Shown in pieces: positions 63,208-64,000 of a stretch of 64,000 nucleotides of DNA. Where the stretch lies: assembly GCF_008124835.1 (NCBI RefSeq), contig NZ_VNHW01000001.1, forward strand, positions 124,001 to 188,000, in the 5' to 3' direction. The translations under genes and the position numbers were made by a program. The notes beneath the pieces are model-generated. The model ran no database searches, had not been told where the DNA came from, and worked only from the letters and a program-made list of their open reading frames with translations. Positions within the stretch are counted from its first letter, which is position 1. Each line of letters starts with the position of its first letter. Origin of the DNA: Blastococcus xanthinilyticus (GTDB lineage: Bacteria; Actinomycetota; Actinomycetes; Mycobacteriales; Geodermatophilaceae).

Positions 63208-64000
63208 GCACCGCGTTCCTGGGCATCGACGTCGGCACGACCCGCACCAAGGCGGTCGTCCTGGGGTCGGGGGACGGCGCCCTCCTCGCCGCGGCCGCCG
63301 CCCCGACCCCGCAGGGCGAGGACGACGGCATCGCCGTCCACTCCCCCGCGGCGGTCCGGGCCGTCGCCCTCGACGTCGCCCGGCGGGCCCTCTCCGACGC
63401 CGGTCCCGAGGCCCGCGCCGGGCTGGGCGGCATCGCCGTGACCTCCGTGGGCGAGGAGGCCGTGCTGCTCGACGGCGCGGGCCGGCCGGTCGGCGACGTG
63501 CCCACCTGGTTCTCCGGCGTCGGCTCGGCGCCGGCCCGGGAGCACGCCGCCGAGCTGGACCGCCGCGCCCCGGTCACCGGCCTCCGGCACCCGGAGTACA
63601 CCGTCCACGCGCTCGCCTGGTGGGCCCGCAGCCGGCCGGGCGCGACCCGGGCGGCCGCCACGTTGACCGACCTCGGCAGCTGGCTGCTCTCCTCCCTCGG
63701 CCCCGGCGACCTGGTGATGGACCACTCCCACGCCTCGCGCACGGGCCTGTTCGACGCGCCCACCCGGTCGTGGCGCGCCGAGGCCCTCGACGTGGTGGGC
63801 ACGGGCCACCTCGCCCTCCCCCGCCTCGTGCCCTCGGGCACGGTCATCGGCGAACTGGGCGGCGACCCCGCCGCGGAGCTGGGGATCGCGGCCGGGATCC
63901 CCCTGGTCAGCGGCGGGCACGACCACTTCTGCGGCGCCCTCGCCGCCGGCGCCCGCTCCCCCGGTGACCTGTTCGTCTCCGCGGGGACGTCGGAGGCGCA
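63204..64000 (+). CDS. FGGY-family carbohydrate kinase, 3' end cut by window edge
   Basis: The visible 265 residues are the N-terminal half of an FGGY kinase: FLGIDVGTTRTKAVVLG (phosphate loop), GIAVTSVGEEAVLLDGAGRPVGDVPTWF, TDLGSWLLSSLGPGDLVMDHSHASRTGLFD, GIPLVSGGHDHFCGALAAG (catalytic Asp in GGHDHF) and VSAGTSEA. It is about half of the usual 480-500 residues. GTG overlaps the PfkB stop (GTGA). It would add the first phosphate to a ketose or polyol, ahead of the PfkB kinase. Confidence 0.92.
   Translation, partial: MSTAFLGIDVGTTRTKAVVLGSGDGALLAAAAAPTPQGEDDGIAVHSPAAVRAVALDVARRALSDAGPEARAGLGGIAVTSVGEEAVLLDGAGRPVGDVPTWFSGVGSAPAREHAAELDRRAPVTGLRHPEYTVHALAWWARSRPGATRAAATLTDLGSWLLSSLGPGDLVMDHSHASRTGLFDAPTRSWRAEALDVVGTGHLALPRLVPSGTVIGELGGDPAAELGIAAGIPLVSGGHDHFCGALAAGARSPGDLFVSAGTSEA

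Overview
The window is very GC-rich (over 70% by eye), almost fully coding, and uses many GTG and some TTG starts. It carries an actinobacterial fabG-inhA-ferrochelatase block, an Rpf-like wall protein, a MmyB-type regulator, a SpoIIE/anti-sigma pair and a BldC-like protein. This points to an actinobacterium; the overall style fits Geodermatophilaceae (Blastococcus, Geodermatophilus, Modestobacter), but family level is an inference. I saw no rRNA, tRNA, CRISPR array, insertion sequence or prophage. No stretch longer than 300 bases lacks a gene; the largest gaps (about 190-265 bases) are divergent promoter regions, and the informative ones are described. The long open frames antisense to the listed genes were judged GC-bias shadows.

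Layout. 1-3.2 kb: a slipin/NfeD membrane pair, two unknown proteins and a small ACT-like protein behind a leaderless 13-codon ORF. 3.3-20.7 kb: the most striking block. It has an S9 peptidase, M20 amidohydrolase, GNAT acyltransferase and N-succinylamino-acid racemase in one operon, then a PucR regulator, a peptide ABC importer with a permease-ATPase fusion, two head-to-head beta-lactamase-fold serine hydrolases and an N-acyl-D-amino-acid deacylase. Together they could import peptides containing D-residues, release the D-amino acids and invert them to the L form through N-succinyl intermediates.

20.7-38 kb: mostly housekeeping and membrane genes: hemerythrin, TPR-like, ferrochelatase, InhA, FabG, DoxX, an alpha/beta hydrolase, Rpf-like protein, lipid kinase, asparaginase, deacetylase, acetyltransferase/TetR, MFS, PGPGW protein, DAHP synthase, a diguanylate cyclase with a TTA codon, and CtaG/DUF2243. 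38-51.4 kb: a BldC-like factor, MsrA, a MerR-controlled ABC-2 exporter, HxlR/aldo-keto reductase, rifamycin ADP-ribosyltransferase next to an MFS exporter, an alcohol dehydrogenase with a divergent MmyB-type regulator, a partner-switching pair and a cysteine-desulfurase-like enzyme.

51.4-64 kb: a sugar or polyol catabolic island. It has a mannitol-dehydrogenase-family enzyme, two LacI regulators with recognisable operators, an L-xylulose-reductase-like SDR, a P-loop kinase, a ribose-type ABC importer, an AGE-family isomerase, a class II aldolase, a PfkB kinase and an FGGY kinase running off the right edge. The implied route is aldose or polyol to ketose, then ketose bisphosphate, then aldol cleavage. 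The substrate cannot be read from the sequence.

Many monocistronic or first genes start 6-7 bases after a (T/C)ANNNT hexamer, so leaderless transcription seems common here.
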